Shown here: positions 1 through 8,233 of the stretch, piece after piece
How positions within the stretch are numbered: the stretch's first letter is position 1
Layout: every line of letters begins with the position of its first letter
Assembly (NCBI RefSeq): GCF_009745985.1
Contig: NZ_WFIX01000175.1
Coordinates: forward strand, 248,001 to 312,000
Direction of reading: 5' to 3'
DNA: 64,000 nt
From: Microbacterium karelineae
GTDB lineage: Bacteria; Actinomycetota; Actinomycetes; Actinomycetales; Microbacteriaceae
The notes under the pieces: model-generated
Told to the model about the DNA's origin: nothing
Seen by the model: the letters and a program-made list of their open reading frames with translations, nothing else
Databases searched by the model: none
Translations under genes and position numbers: made by a program

Positions 1-159
1 GTGTCGGACGAGAATCGCAGGGCGTTCGCGGCGTGGGCCGTATCGGGCGCGCAGATCGAGGACAACCATGGCCTACACGTCGTCGCCGAACCGGCGCGAT
101 CCAGGGCAGCCGATGTCGTGAGCGGCTGGGTGCTCGTGACGCTTGTGAGTAGGGCCTAA
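1..159 (+). CDS. 3' end of an open frame at the window edge, unidentified
   Basis: Frame 1 is open from the first base to a TAA at 157-159 and gives about 52 residues ending VLVTLVSRA. I recognise no domain. The first codon is GTG, but this may be chance and the gene may begin outside the window. It converges on the recombinase remnant and overlaps its stop by a few bases, so it could also be non-coding debris of the same mobile-element scar. Confidence 0.25.
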   Translation: MSDENRRAFAAWAVSGAQIEDNHGLHVVAEPARSRAADVVSGWVLVTLVSRA

Positions 160-890
160 TCCCTCGGCATGATGTGTGCAAGCCCTCGCTGCCGTCCGGG
201 AGTCACTTCGATGCGCGTCACGAGGGATCGCACGAACTCGCGCTTCTCGTGAGGTTCGATCGCATCCCACTCGTCCATGATCGCGTTCGGGACCTCGACA
301 GGCCGCGCTTCACGCACTTGCGCCTCGCGGAGCCGCGCACTCAGCTCAGCTTCCTCCTCGGCGTAGCGGTCGCGCAGACGCTCGTACGTTTTGAGCGGGA
401 TCCGAGTGTCGAGCATCGACTCGGCGAGCGCTTCCTGCCTGCGCGCCACCTCGGCGAGACGCTTGAGGATCGGCTTCGACGGATCCGCGGGCCGTGTCCC
501 CGGCTGGGTCGCGAGCGCCGCCGCAGCGGCTGCGTTGACGCGCTCTGCATACTGTCGCAGCCACTTGAGCATCTCCTGGTCGAGGTGCGATTCGTCGACG
601 TAGCCACCGACGTGCCGTCCCTTCTCCTCCCCGCCCTTGCAGCGGTATCGCTTCACCATGTTCGATCCGGACGTGTTGCCATGCATCTTGCTTCCGCAGT
701 GACACCAGACGAGGCCGGAAAGGATGTAGTCGGAACGCTCGGTGCGACGGTAGACCCGGCGTCGCTCCCGCGCTTCCTGGTACGCGGCCCATTCCGATTC
801 GGTGATGACGGGTTCGTGGATGCCGATCTTCGACTGGTCGCCGTAGCGGATGATGCCCGCCGCGAACCCACTGTCCAGGTGCGGTGTCCA
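156..890 (-). pseudogene. truncated large serine recombinase (C-terminal half)
   Basis: About 244 residues match the C-terminal half of a large serine recombinase: the end of the recombinase domain (SGFAAGIIRYGDQSK), a zinc ribbon (WCHCGSKMHG followed by YRCKGG), then a long Arg/Glu-rich coiled coil and the usual tail (EKREFVRSLVTRIEV). The N-terminal catalytic domain with the nucleophilic serine is missing. The reading frame stays open upstream, but there it only reads the IS481 remnant out of frame, so the long apparent ORF is an artefact. The fragment cannot recombine DNA. It belongs to the same broad family as the intact integrase at 39.2-40.6 kb, but the two are not near-identical. Confidence 0.8.
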
Positions 891-1339
891 GGCAGGTTGT
901 TGAGTCTGCTGTTGGGTGGACCGCTGACCGCGGAGTGGTGCCGATGATAATCGTAGAAGTGCAACCAGCGCGGCAGCTCGTCGCGCCGCTCGGTCTCTGA
1001 CGAGTAGAACCTCGCATACGCCCAACCGTCCGCGAGGGTGCGATGGAATCGCTCGATCTTCCCGTTCGTTTGCGGCCGGTACGGGCGCGTCCGTTTGTGT
1101 GCGATGTCGAGCCGAGCGCAGGCATCGCGCCAGGCGAACGACCTGTAGGCGGAGCCGTTGTCGGACTGCGCCCGCTCGATACGGGAGAGGCGATTGACAC
1201 CGCAGCGGGCGAGAACGGCATGAACCGTCGACGGCGACAACCCCGGGCGTCCGGCGATCTGCGCCGGTCCGAGGCAGAGCCGCCAGCGCAACGCGACGAC
1301 GCGACCCGTTGGAGGACTCAGCCCCGTGTCGGGAAACAA
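884..1339 (-). mobile_element. IS481-family transposase remnant with internal deletion
   Basis: The translated fragment shows the helix-turn-helix part of an IS481 transposase (LGPAQIAGRPGLSPSTVHAV), then jumps at about 1,168 from NRLSRIERA directly to QSDNGSAYRS. Intact relatives carry roughly 90-100 residues here, including the first catalytic Asp of the DDE integrase core. The remaining core is recognisable (RPYRPQTNGKIERFHRTL, with the last catalytic Glu, and FYDYHRHHSAV). The extreme N-terminus is also missing. The fragment ends with NNLPGH and passes straight into the recombinase fragment, so it is dead and marks a site of repeated insertion and deletion. I did not identify terminal inverted repeats. 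Confidence 0.8.
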
Positions 1340-1367
1340 CGTCCCCGGACATCACACCTAGAGCACG

Positions 1368-2225
1368 TCAGCCGCGCGGCGGGCGGCCCTTTCCGGGGCC
1401 GTCGCCGCGCAGGTACTTCTCGAACGCCTGCGCGATCGCATCGCCGGACGCCTCGGGCGAGTCCCACGTGTCGCGGGCCTCCTCCAGCTGGCGGATGTAG
1501 TCGGACATCTCGTCGTCGTCGGCGGCGGCCGCGTCGACCGTGGCCTCCCAGGTGGCCGCCTCGGTCGGCAGCGAGCCGAGCTCGATCTCGCGCGCCGTCA
1601 TCTCGCCGAGTCGTTCGAGGAGCGCGAGCGTCGCCTTCGGCGAGGGGGATGCGCCGGCCACGTAGTGGGGCACGCTCGCCCACAGCGCGACGGTCGGGAT
1701 CCCGGCCGTCTCCGCGGCGTCGGTCAGGACGCCGAGGATGCCCGTGGGCCCCTCGTATCGGCTGCGGTCGATCTCGAGCTGGTTGCGCAGCAGCTCGTTC
1801 TCGCTCGTCGCGTGCACCGCGATCGGGCGCGTATGCGGCACATCGCTCATCATCGCCCCGACCGTCACGAGCCCCGTGACGTCCTCCGCGAGCAGCGCGT
1901 CGATGAACTCGGCGGTGAAGCTGCGCCAGGCACGCGCCGGCTCGACGCCCCGGAGCGTCCAGAATCCGCGGGGATCCATCGGTCGGTGGAGCGTCGCCTC
2001 GGGCCAGTCGAGCGCGCGCCGACCCTCGCCGTCGAGGCGGAGCGTCGGTCGCGTGTACTGATAATCGAAGAACAGCTCCGGGTCCACGGACACGATCTCG
2101 ATGCTCGGCTGCGCGTCGCGCAGCACGCCCACGGCCTGCGACGCCGCCTCGCCGGCGTCGTTCCATCCGTCGAACGCGGCGACCGCGACACGCGGGCCGA
2201 GCGCCTGCTGGGTGCTGTCGTCCAC
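1368..2225 (-). CDS. PAC2 (proteasome assembly chaperone-like) family protein
   Basis: This 285-residue protein has the fold signature of the PAC2 family: an N-terminal segment RVAVAAFDGWNDAGEAAS, a conserved WPEATLHRP region, VTVGAMMSDVPHTRP near the middle, and a charged C-terminal helix. Actinobacterial members are common and occur in proteasome-bearing lineages; their biochemical role is not established. Start is GTG at 2225, preceded by an AGGAGGG ribosome binding site. It is transcribed divergently from the HAD gene. A TAGCCT -10-like box lies at 2254-2259 on the minus strand. Length is normal for the family. Confidence 0.85.
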   Translation of the reverse strand: MDDSTQQALGPRVAVAAFDGWNDAGEAASQAVGVLRDAQPSIEIVSVDPELFFDYQYTRPTLRLDGEGRRALDWPEATLHRPMDPRGFWTLRGVEPARAWRSFTAEFIDALLAEDVTGLVTVGAMMSDVPHTRPIAVHATSENELLRNQLEIDRSRYEGPTGILGVLTDAAETAGIPTVALWASVPHYVAGASPSPKATLALLERLGEMTAREIELGSLPTEAATWEATVDAAAADDDEMSDYIRQLEEARDTWDSPEASGDAIAQAFEKYLRGDGPGKGRPPRG

Positions 2226-2267
2226 CGGGCTCCCTCCTGATCGGGTGTCCCACCAGGCTAGACCTCA

Positions 2268-2273
2268 TAGGCT
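2268..2273 (+). promoter_or_regulatory. leaderless -10 element for the HAD gene
   Basis: TAGGCT ends six bases before the GTG start at 2280, with no ribosome binding site between them. This spacing implies a leaderless transcript. The same arrangement recurs at several other genes in the window. Confidence 0.5.
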
Positions 2274-2279
2274 TATGCG

Positions 2280-2978
2280 GTGACTTTCACCGACACCGCG
2301 TGGCCCCGGGCCGTGCTCTGGGACATGGACGGCACGCTCGTCGACACCGAACCGTACTGGATCGCCGCCGAGGGGCCGCTCGTCGAGAGCTACGGCGGCA
2401 CCTGGACGCACGAGGACGCGCTCCAGCTCGTCGGAAACGACCTCGAGGGCTCGGCGCGGATCCTGCAGGCGGCCGGCGTCGACATGGGCGTGACGGAGCT
2501 CGTCGAGCACCTGACGGATCGTGTCCAGGCGCAGCTCGTCGAGAAGGGCGTCCCCTTCCGGCCGGGCGCGCGCGAGCTGCTGCGCGGGCTGCGCGAGGCC
2601 GGCGTGAAGACGGCGATCGTGACGATGTCGCGGCGCCGCATGGCGGAGCAGATCGCCGGTCTCATCGAGTTCGACGCGTTCGACGCGATCCTCGGCGGCG
2701 ACGACGTCGAGCGCCCGAAGCCGCACCCGGATCCGTACCTCGCCGGCGCACGCGCTCTCGGCGTCGACATCCGCGACTGCGTCGCGATCGAGGACTCGCC
2801 GACGGGCCTGCGCGCCGCCGTCGCGTCGGGCGCGTCGGCGATCGGCGTGCCCCACATGGTCGGCCTCGCCGACCTCGGCGCGCGCGAGCTCTGGCCGACC
2901 CTCGAGGGCCGCACCGTCGAGGATCTCGCCGCCGTGTGGCGCGCGCACCGCGCCGAGCTCGCGGGGGACCGCGCGTGA
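2280..2978 (+). CDS. HAD-superfamily phosphatase (beta-phosphoglucomutase-like)
   Basis: A cytoplasmic haloacid dehalogenase-type phosphatase of 232 residues. Motif I is DMDGTLVDTE near residue 15 (nucleophilic Asp and general-acid Asp), motif II is the VTMSRR region, motif III Lys sits in RPKPHPDPYL, and motif IV is IEDSPTGLRAA with the Mg-binding acid. The helical cap lies between motifs I and II, as in subfamily IA. The substrate cannot be told from sequence. The GTG start at 2280 is supported by the leaderless promoter. Its TGA overlaps the GTG of the tRNA methyltransferase, so the two genes are co-transcribed and coupled. Confidence 0.9.
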   Translation: MTFTDTAWPRAVLWDMDGTLVDTEPYWIAAEGPLVESYGGTWTHEDALQLVGNDLEGSARILQAAGVDMGVTELVEHLTDRVQAQLVEKGVPFRPGARELLRGLREAGVKTAIVTMSRRRMAEQIAGLIEFDAFDAILGGDDVERPKPHPDPYLAGARALGVDIRDCVAIEDSPTGLRAAVASGASAIGVPHMVGLADLGARELWPTLEGRTVEDLAAVWRAHRAELAGDRA

Positions 2979-4054
2979 ACGCCCTGCGCGGGCCGTTTCG
3001 GTACGGCGACCGCGTGCAGCTGACGGGCCCGAAGGGGAAGCTGCACACGATCACGCTGCGCGAGGACGGCGAGCTGCACACGCACCTCGGTGTGCTCGCC
3101 CACGCACAGCTCGAGGGGCAGCCCGACGGGTCCGTCGTGGCCAACAGCGGCGGGCACGAGTACCTCGCCCTGCGACCGCTGCTGCGCGACTTCGTCATGT
3201 CGATGCCGCGCGGTGCGGCGATCGTGTACCCGAAGGACGCCGCGCAGATCGTCACGCAGGCCGACATCTTCCCCGGCGCGGTCGTCGTCGAGGCGGGCGT
3301 CGGATCGGGCGCCCTGTCGATGTCGCTCCTGCGCGCCGTCGGCGAGAACGGGCGGCTGCTGTCGTTCGAGCGGCGCGAGGAGTTCGCCGAGGTCGCCCGC
3401 GCCAACGTCGAGACGTTCTTCGGCGAGATCCCCGCGCAGTGGGCGATCCACTTCGGCGACCTCGCGGAGGCGCTCCCGCGCGACGTCGAAGACGGATCCG
3501 TCGACCGTGTCGTGCTCGACATGCTCGCGCCATGGGAGGTGCTCCCGGCCGTCAGCGACGCGCTCGCTCCGGGCGGCGTCGTGCTCTGCTACGTCGCGAC
3601 CGCGACGCAGCTGAGCCGCATCGCGGAGTTCCTGCGCGGGATGGGGGACTTCACCGAGCCCGAGGCCTCAGAGACGATGGTGCGCGGCTGGCACGTCGAC
3701 GGGCTCGCGGTGCGCCCCGACCACCGCATGGTCGCCCACACCGGCTTCCTCCTCACGGCGCGGAAGCTCGCGCCCGGATCCGTCCCGCCCGAGGTCAAGC
3801 GCCGCGCGTCGAAGCGCAGCTACGGCGACGAGGACGAGGAGATCTGGACCCCGGGATCCGTCGGCGACCGCGAGATCACCGACAAGAACCTGCGCAAGCG
3901 CATCCGCGAGGCCGAGAAGGCCGCGCACGGCGCGCGACACGCCGCCGCGCTCCGCGCCGACGACTCGCCGAACGCGGCCTCCGCGGATGGCGGGGAGGGC
4001 GAGGCGCGCCCCGGGGACCCCGCGGTCGGCGTTCGACCGGACGAGATGCCCTAA
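2975..4054 (+). CDS. trmI: tRNA (adenine-58-N1)-methyltransferase
   Basis: A 359-residue TrmI-type enzyme that methylates N1 of adenosine 58 in tRNA using S-adenosylmethionine. The N-terminal beta domain (GDRVQLTGPKGKLHTITL) precedes the Rossmann methyltransferase core with SAM motif EAGVGSG at residues 106-112 and the acidic loop SFERREEF. VLDMLAPWEVLPAV is the catalytic-loop region. The last 80 residues are charged and low-complexity, longer than in minimal family members. I chose the GTG at 2975 because it overlaps the preceding stop (GTGA) and gives the expected N-terminus; the open frame upstream is a shadow of the HAD gene. Actinobacterial genomes place trmI near the pafBC/tat locus, as here. 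Confidence 0.93.
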   Translation: MNALRGPFRYGDRVQLTGPKGKLHTITLREDGELHTHLGVLAHAQLEGQPDGSVVANSGGHEYLALRPLLRDFVMSMPRGAAIVYPKDAAQIVTQADIFPGAVVVEAGVGSGALSMSLLRAVGENGRLLSFERREEFAEVARANVETFFGEIPAQWAIHFGDLAEALPRDVEDGSVDRVVLDMLAPWEVLPAVSDALAPGGVVLCYVATATQLSRIAEFLRGMGDFTEPEASETMVRGWHVDGLAVRPDHRMVAHTGFLLTARKLAPGSVPPEVKRRASKRSYGDEDEEIWTPGSVGDREITDKNLRKRIREAEKAAHGARHAAALRADDSPNAASADGGEGEARPGDPAVGVRPDEMP

Positions 4055-4057
4055 ACT
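4052..4057 (+). promoter_or_regulatory. leaderless -10 element for the lipoprotein gene
   Basis: TAAACT overlaps the trmI stop codon and ends six bases before the GTG at 4064. There is no Shine-Dalgarno sequence, so the lipoprotein message is probably leaderless and independent of trmI. Confidence 0.5.
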
Positions 4058-4063
4058 GACCCG

Positions 4064-5014
4064 GTGCGCAAGACGACAGCCGTAGCCAGTGTTCTGGGCC
4101 TGACCGCCCTCGCCCTCGCGGGATGCTCGTCCGCTCCGCAGACCGCGGAGCAGTGCGGCCGCGAGGCGGTGACCGACCCCGTGATGAGCGCCGTGGAGGT
4201 GTCCGGAGAGCTCGGCGCGGCGCCGACCGTCGAGATGCCGCGGTCGTTCGTCGCCGACGGCACGGAGCACGCCGACGCGATCACGGGCGACGGCCCCGTC
4301 ATCTCCTCCGCGAACCAGGGCGTGGTCTTCGATGCGACCCTGTTCGACGGCGTCACCGGCACCGAGGTTCCCATCACCGCGTACGCGGGCGATCAGACCC
4401 AGGTGATCGGCCTGACGAACGTCTACACCCAGCTTCCCGGCCTCGAGGATGCGCTGCAGTGCGCGACGGAGGGCTCGCGCGTCGTCGCGTCTCTCGGCGC
4501 CGACGGCATCGCCGAGTCGTACGCGCAGCAGATCGCGCAGTTCGCCGCGCAATACGGACTCGAGATCGACCCGGCGAACATGGTCGCCGTCGTCGACCTG
4601 CAGCGGGTCCTGCCTGCGGCCGCCGACGGCAGCCCCGTGTACAACGACGGCTTCGGCCTGCCGAGCGTCGTGCGCGCGCCGGGCGGCGAGCCCGGCGTGA
4701 TCATCCCTGACGGCGACGCGCCGACGGAGCCGACGACGCAGACGCTCCTCGCGGGAGACGGCCCCGCGATCACCGAGGGCGACGCCGTCACGGTGCAGTA
4801 CACGACCGTCTCCTGGTCGACGCGATCGGTCTCGACGTCGACGTGGCAGAGCGGCCAGCCCGCCACCGCGACGATCGCCGAACTCCCCGAGGGCTTCGCC
4901 GACGCGCTGGACGGCGCGACGATCGGCTCGCAGGTCCTCACCGTCGTGCCCGGCGCGGACGGCGACGCGACGGTCTCCGTGATCGACGTGCTGGGATCCG
5001 TGTCGGCCGGCTGA
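4064..5014 (+). CDS. FKBP-type peptidyl-prolyl isomerase-like lipoprotein
   Basis: This 316-residue exported protein has a signal sequence with a clear lipobox (LALAGC, Cys21), so it should be lipid-anchored on the outer face of the membrane. The C-terminal third resembles an FKBP domain (AVTVQYTTVSWS, then GFADALDGATIGSQVLTVVPG), and a diverged copy precedes it (GPVISSANQGVVFDATLF and GLTNVYTQLPGLEDAL). The loop that normally reads F-D-S is replaced, so catalytic activity is uncertain. Such lipoproteins are commonly found directly before pafBC in Microbacteriaceae. The GTG at 4064 is the only start that leaves a proper signal peptide. Likely role: folding of exported proteins, by inference. 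Confidence 0.8.
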   Translation: MRKTTAVASVLGLTALALAGCSSAPQTAEQCGREAVTDPVMSAVEVSGELGAAPTVEMPRSFVADGTEHADAITGDGPVISSANQGVVFDATLFDGVTGTEVPITAYAGDQTQVIGLTNVYTQLPGLEDALQCATEGSRVVASLGADGIAESYAQQIAQFAAQYGLEIDPANMVAVVDLQRVLPAAADGSPVYNDGFGLPSVVRAPGGEPGVIIPDGDAPTEPTTQTLLAGDGPAITEGDAVTVQYTTVSWSTRSVSTSTWQSGQPATATIAELPEGFADALDGATIGSQVLTVVPGADGDATVSVIDVLGSVSAG

Positions 5015-5043
5015 TCCTCGCGCCGTTCCGACGCCCGTCGCCG

Positions 5044-5049
5044 TAGGAT
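5044..5049 (+). promoter_or_regulatory. leaderless -10 element for pafBC
   Basis: TAGGAT ends six bases before the GTG start of pafBC at 5056, and no ribosome binding site is visible. This is the same geometry as at 2268 and 4052. Confidence 0.5.
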
Positions 5050-5055
5050 TGCGGC

Positions 5056-7044
5056 GTGGCACAGCGGATCCCCGCGGAAGAGCGGCTCATGAACCTCACG
5101 GTCGCCCTCCTGGGCACCGAGGTGGGGCTCGCGCGCGCGCAGATCTTCGACTCCGTCACGGGGTATGTCGAGCGCGTCCGGCAGGGCGCAGACGTCCTCG
5201 CACTCGAGCGCATGTTCGAGCGCGACAAGGGGACGCTCGCCGAGCTCGGCACGCGGATCGAGGTGATCGGCGACAGCGACAATCCGAGCGATATGCGCGG
5301 CGCGCGGTACCGGATCCCGCGTGACGACAACAGCCTCCCGGACGACCTCGAGTTCACACCGGCCGAGCTCGCGATCCTGAGCCTCGCCGCGGAGGCGTGG
5401 AGCGAGGCGACCATGTCGCACGAGGCCCGAGCGGGCCTGCGGAAGATCCGCGCGCTCGGGATCGATGTCGACGAGCCTATCCTCGGCTTCACCCCGCGGC
5501 TCAGCGCCCGCGACGCGTCGTTCGCGCCCCTGCAGGCGGCGATCGAGCGCGGCGCCGAGGTGCGCTTCGACTACCTGCGCCCGGGATCCCAGCGCGTCAG
5601 GAACCGCCGCGTCCGGCCCCTCGCCCTGGTGCAGTTCGAGGGACGCTGGCACCTGTACGGACGAGACGAGGGCGTCGGCGAGCCGCGGACCTTCCTGCTG
5701 AGCCGCGTGGTCTCCGAGGTGCAGGCGACGGGGGCGCGCTTCGACCCCGCCGAGAGCGCGGGTGCGCCCGACGCCGCGCTCGGCGGTCTGCGCGCCGTCG
5801 CCGCGGCGCAGCGCGCGCACATCGAGGTCTCGCCCGGATCCGAGGCCGATCTCCGACTCGGACGCCGCGCGATCCCCGGCGCGGCTTCGCAGGGAGTGGT
5901 CGTGCCCTATGTCGACGCGTACGTCCTCGCCGACGAGATCGCCTCCTACGGTCCGGACGCGCGCGTCGTCGCGCCGCCGGAGCTGCGAGACATCGTCATC
6001 GAGCGGCTGCGCGCCGTCCGCCTCCGGCATTCGCGCCCCGCGGACCCCGACGCCGCGGAGACCGCCGTGCCCGTGAAGGCGCGCCGGAAGCCGCCCATCG
6101 TGTCGTCCGAGCGGGTGCGCGCGATCCTCACCCTCGTGCCGTGGCTGCTCGAGCGCGGCGAGGTGCCCGTCGAGGAGGCGGCGCGCGAGTTCGACGTCTC
6201 GACCGCGGAGCTGCGCGGCATGCTGTCGACGCTGTCGCTCGTCGGCGCGCCCGCCGGAGGTTTCTACACGGGCGAGATGTTCGACCTCGACTGGGAGGCG
6301 CTCGACGAGCGCGACGTCGTGCGCCTGACCCGTGTGGTCGGGATCGAGCGCGTGCAGCGGTTCACGACGCGCGAGGCGGCAGCGCTCATCGCGGGCCTCC
6401 AGCTCATCGCCGCCGCACCGGGGGCGGCGGACGCGGACGCGATCGACGCGCTCCGGCGGAAGCTCGCTCGCGGCGCTGGAGGAGGCGCGATCGACGCCGT
6501 CGCGGTCGATTCGCCCGTCGACGGGCTGCGCTCCGCGCTGTCGCGCGCCGTGCGCGATCGGCGTGCCGTGCGCTTCTCCTACCGCCGCCCCGACGGCGAG
6601 CAGACGACACGCACGGTCGATCCGTCCGGCCTGCTGCTCACGAGCGGCGAGTGGTACCTGCAGGGGTGGTGCCACCTGCGCGAGGCGACACGCACGTTCC
6701 ACCTCGAGCGCATGAGCGATCTCCACGTCACGAGCGAGCCGGCCGATCACGCGGGGGAGATGCGCCCCGAGCTGTTCGTGCCGGGGGAGGACGACGTCGT
6801 GGCGACGCTGCGGTTCCCCTCACGCCTGCAGCCGCTTCTCGCGGAGTTCCTCGAACACGCCGAGCTGTCGGAGGGCGGCGGACAGATGTTCGCGCGGATC
6901 CCCGTCGCCGACATCGGCATCCTCCGCCGCCTGGCGGCCCGGTCGGGAGGCGACCTCGAGGTCGTCGCACCCGCCGCCGCGCGTGATGCCGCAAGAGCAT
7001 GGGCCGAGGCGGGAGAGAAACTGCACGCGTCGGCGTTACACTGA
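5056..7044 (+). CDS. pafBC: PafB-PafC fusion, WYL-domain DNA-damage regulator
   Basis: A 662-residue fusion of two WYL-domain transcription factors. Each half has an N-terminal helix-turn-helix (residues 1-110 and about 350-410) followed by a WYL ligand-sensing domain; the signature strands read RFDYLRPGSQ near 170 and RFSYRRPDGEQ near 506, with LYGRDE and LQGWC after them. In mycobacteria PafB and PafC are separate proteins that form a heterodimer and activate LexA-independent DNA-damage genes. In Microbacteriaceae and Arthrobacter they are normally fused, so this is not an artefact. The order pafBC-tatA-tatC-helY is the conserved actinobacterial one. Transcription probably starts at the GTG. 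Confidence 0.92.
   Translation: MAQRIPAEERLMNLTVALLGTEVGLARAQIFDSVTGYVERVRQGADVLALERMFERDKGTLAELGTRIEVIGDSDNPSDMRGARYRIPRDDNSLPDDLEFTPAELAILSLAAEAWSEATMSHEARAGLRKIRALGIDVDEPILGFTPRLSARDASFAPLQAAIERGAEVRFDYLRPGSQRVRNRRVRPLALVQFEGRWHLYGRDEGVGEPRTFLLSRVVSEVQATGARFDPAESAGAPDAALGGLRAVAAAQRAHIEVSPGSEADLRLGRRAIPGAASQGVVVPYVDAYVLADEIASYGPDARVVAPPELRDIVIERLRAVRLRHSRPADPDAAETAVPVKARRKPPIVSSERVRAILTLVPWLLERGEVPVEEAAREFDVSTAELRGMLSTLSLVGAPAGGFYTGEMFDLDWEALDERDVVRLTRVVGIERVQRFTTREAAALIAGLQLIAAAPGAADADAIDALRRKLARGAGGGAIDAVAVDSPVDGLRSALSRAVRDRRAVRFSYRRPDGEQTTRTVDPSGLLLTSGEWYLQGWCHLREATRTFHLERMSDLHVTSEPADHAGEMRPELFVPGEDDVVATLRFPSRLQPLLAEFLEHAELSEGGGQMFARIPVADIGILRRLAARSGGDLEVVAPAAARDAARAWAEAGEKLHASALH
7037..7042 (+). 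promoter_or_regulatory. -10 element for tatA
   Basis: TACACT overlaps the end of pafBC and lies about 35 bases before the tatA ATG. The leader contains an AGGATGGAG ribosome binding site, so this message has a leader, unlike its neighbours. Confidence 0.4.
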
Positions 7045-7076
7045 ACCGACAGCTTCCGCCCCAGGATGGAGTCCGT

Positions 7077-7337
7077 ATGCCTTTCGGAAATGCCGGTGTC
7101 TGGCAGATCCTGCTGATCCTCGTGATCATCCTGCTCATCTTCGGTGCGTCCCGCCTGCCCGCGCTCGCCAAGAGCATGGGCCAGTCCGCCCGCGCGTTCA
7201 AGGGTGAGATGAAGCAGATGAAGGACGAGGGCAAGGCGGAGAGCGAGGCCGACTCGGGCCCGGACGCGACCGGCGACCGGTCGGCGCCCGCGCCTCGGCC
7301 GAACGACGGCTCGTCTTCCGACACCACCACGCCGTAG
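7077..7337 (+). CDS. tatA: twin-arginine translocase subunit TatA
   Basis: An 86-residue Tat translocon component. It has a short N-terminal membrane helix (residues 8-23, VWQILLILVIILLIFG), the hinge with FGASRLPALAKS, an amphipathic helix (SARAFKGEMKQM) and a disordered acidic/Ser/Pro-rich tail. TatA oligomers form the pathway through which folded proteins cross the membrane. The ATG at 7077 is preceded by a good ribosome binding site; longer frames starting at 6999 would add residues that only shadow pafBC. It is followed within seven bases by tatC, forming the tatAC operon. Confidence 0.93.
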   Translation: MPFGNAGVWQILLILVIILLIFGASRLPALAKSMGQSARAFKGEMKQMKDEGKAESEADSGPDATGDRSAPAPRPNDGSSSDTTTP

Positions 7338-7343
7338 TCGGCC

Positions 7344-8171
7344 GTGGCTGATCCCCTCACGCACGAGGGAGCACGGGGCGGCCGCGGCCTGCCGCGCGAG
7401 CGTCGGATGACCCTCGCGGGGCATCTGCGCGAGCTGCGCCGGCGCCTCGTCTACGCCGTCATCGGCCTCGCCGCCGGCATGATCGTCGCGGCGTTCCTCA
7501 CCGACTGGATCATCGAGGCGCTCACCTATCCGATCTCGCGGGTCGCCGAGAACCTCGGCGACGAGGAGTTCACGAAGCTCACGTTCACGACGGTCACGGG
7601 CCCATTCGACATGCGCCTGCGGATCTCGTTCGTCGCGGGCCTCGTGCTCTCGGCACCCGTCTGGCTGTGGCAGATCTGGCGATTCGTCACGCCCGGCCTG
7701 ACGCGGCGCGAGTTCTGGTACGCGTTCGGCTTCATGTGCGCCGCGATCCCTCTGTTCTTCGGGGGCGTCACGCTCGCGATCTTCCTGCTGCCCAACATCA
7801 TCACGATCATGGCGTCGTTCTTCCCCGACGACATCGATCAGGTCGGGCAGATCTTCACGGCGACCGAGTACTACGCCTTCGTCTTCCGCACCTTGACGAT
7901 CGTGGGCATCGGCTTCGTCACGCCCGTCTTCGTCGTCGCCCTGAACCTCGCTGACATCGTGCGCGGCAAGCAGGTCGTGCGCGCCTGGCGATGGGTGATC
8001 CTCCTGTGTCTCGTGTTCGGCATGTTCGCCTCGCCCCCGGCCGACATGGTCACGTTCTTCATCGTCTCGGCGATCATGTTCGTGCTCTACATGCTCGCGG
8101 CCTGCGTGTGCCTGCTGTTCGACTGGCGCAAGAAGAAGCGCCACCCCGAGCTGTTCGTCGAGTACAGCTGA
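7344..8171 (+). CDS. tatC: twin-arginine translocase subunit TatC
   Basis: A 275-residue polytopic membrane protein with six predicted transmembrane helices. It shows the TatC hallmarks: the N-terminal MTLAGHLRELRRRL stretch, which recognises twin-arginine signal peptides, SAPVWLWQIWRFVTPGL in the first periplasmic/second helix region, and the FGMFASPPADMVTFF segment near the end. Start is GTG at 7344. With TatA it makes the Tat exporter; no tatB is seen nearby. The adjacent helY is conserved synteny rather than a functional link. Confidence 0.95.
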   Translation: MADPLTHEGARGGRGLPRERRMTLAGHLRELRRRLVYAVIGLAAGMIVAAFLTDWIIEALTYPISRVAENLGDEEFTKLTFTTVTGPFDMRLRISFVAGLVLSAPVWLWQIWRFVTPGLTRREFWYAFGFMCAAIPLFFGGVTLAIFLLPNIITIMASFFPDDIDQVGQIFTATEYYAFVFRTLTIVGIGFVTPVFVVALNLADIVRGKQVVRAWRWVILLCLVFGMFASPPADMVTFFIVSAIMFVLYMLAACVCLLFDWRKKKRHPELFVEYS

Positions 8172-8219
8172 TCCGTGCGACACCGCCCGGTGCCGGAGGG
8201 CGCGGAGCCGGTCACGCCG

Positions 8220-8225
8220 TAGGCT
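8220..8225 (+). promoter_or_regulatory. leaderless -10 element for the membrane protein gene
   Basis: TAGGCT ends eight bases before the ATG at 8234 without an intervening ribosome binding site. Its sequence is identical to the box at 2268. Confidence 0.4.
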
Positions 8226-8233
8226 CGGTTCCT

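Noticed and set aside
4423-6750. Long minus-strand open frame of 775 codons opposite pafBC
   Set aside because: It is antisense to a clear WYL-domain fusion, is Arg/Glu/His-rich without domain patterns, and reflects the scarcity of stop codons in high-GC DNA.
5056-7044. pafB-pafC fusion as an assembly or frameshift artefact
   Set aside because: Both halves are complete with an intact linker, and fused PafBC is the usual form in this family.
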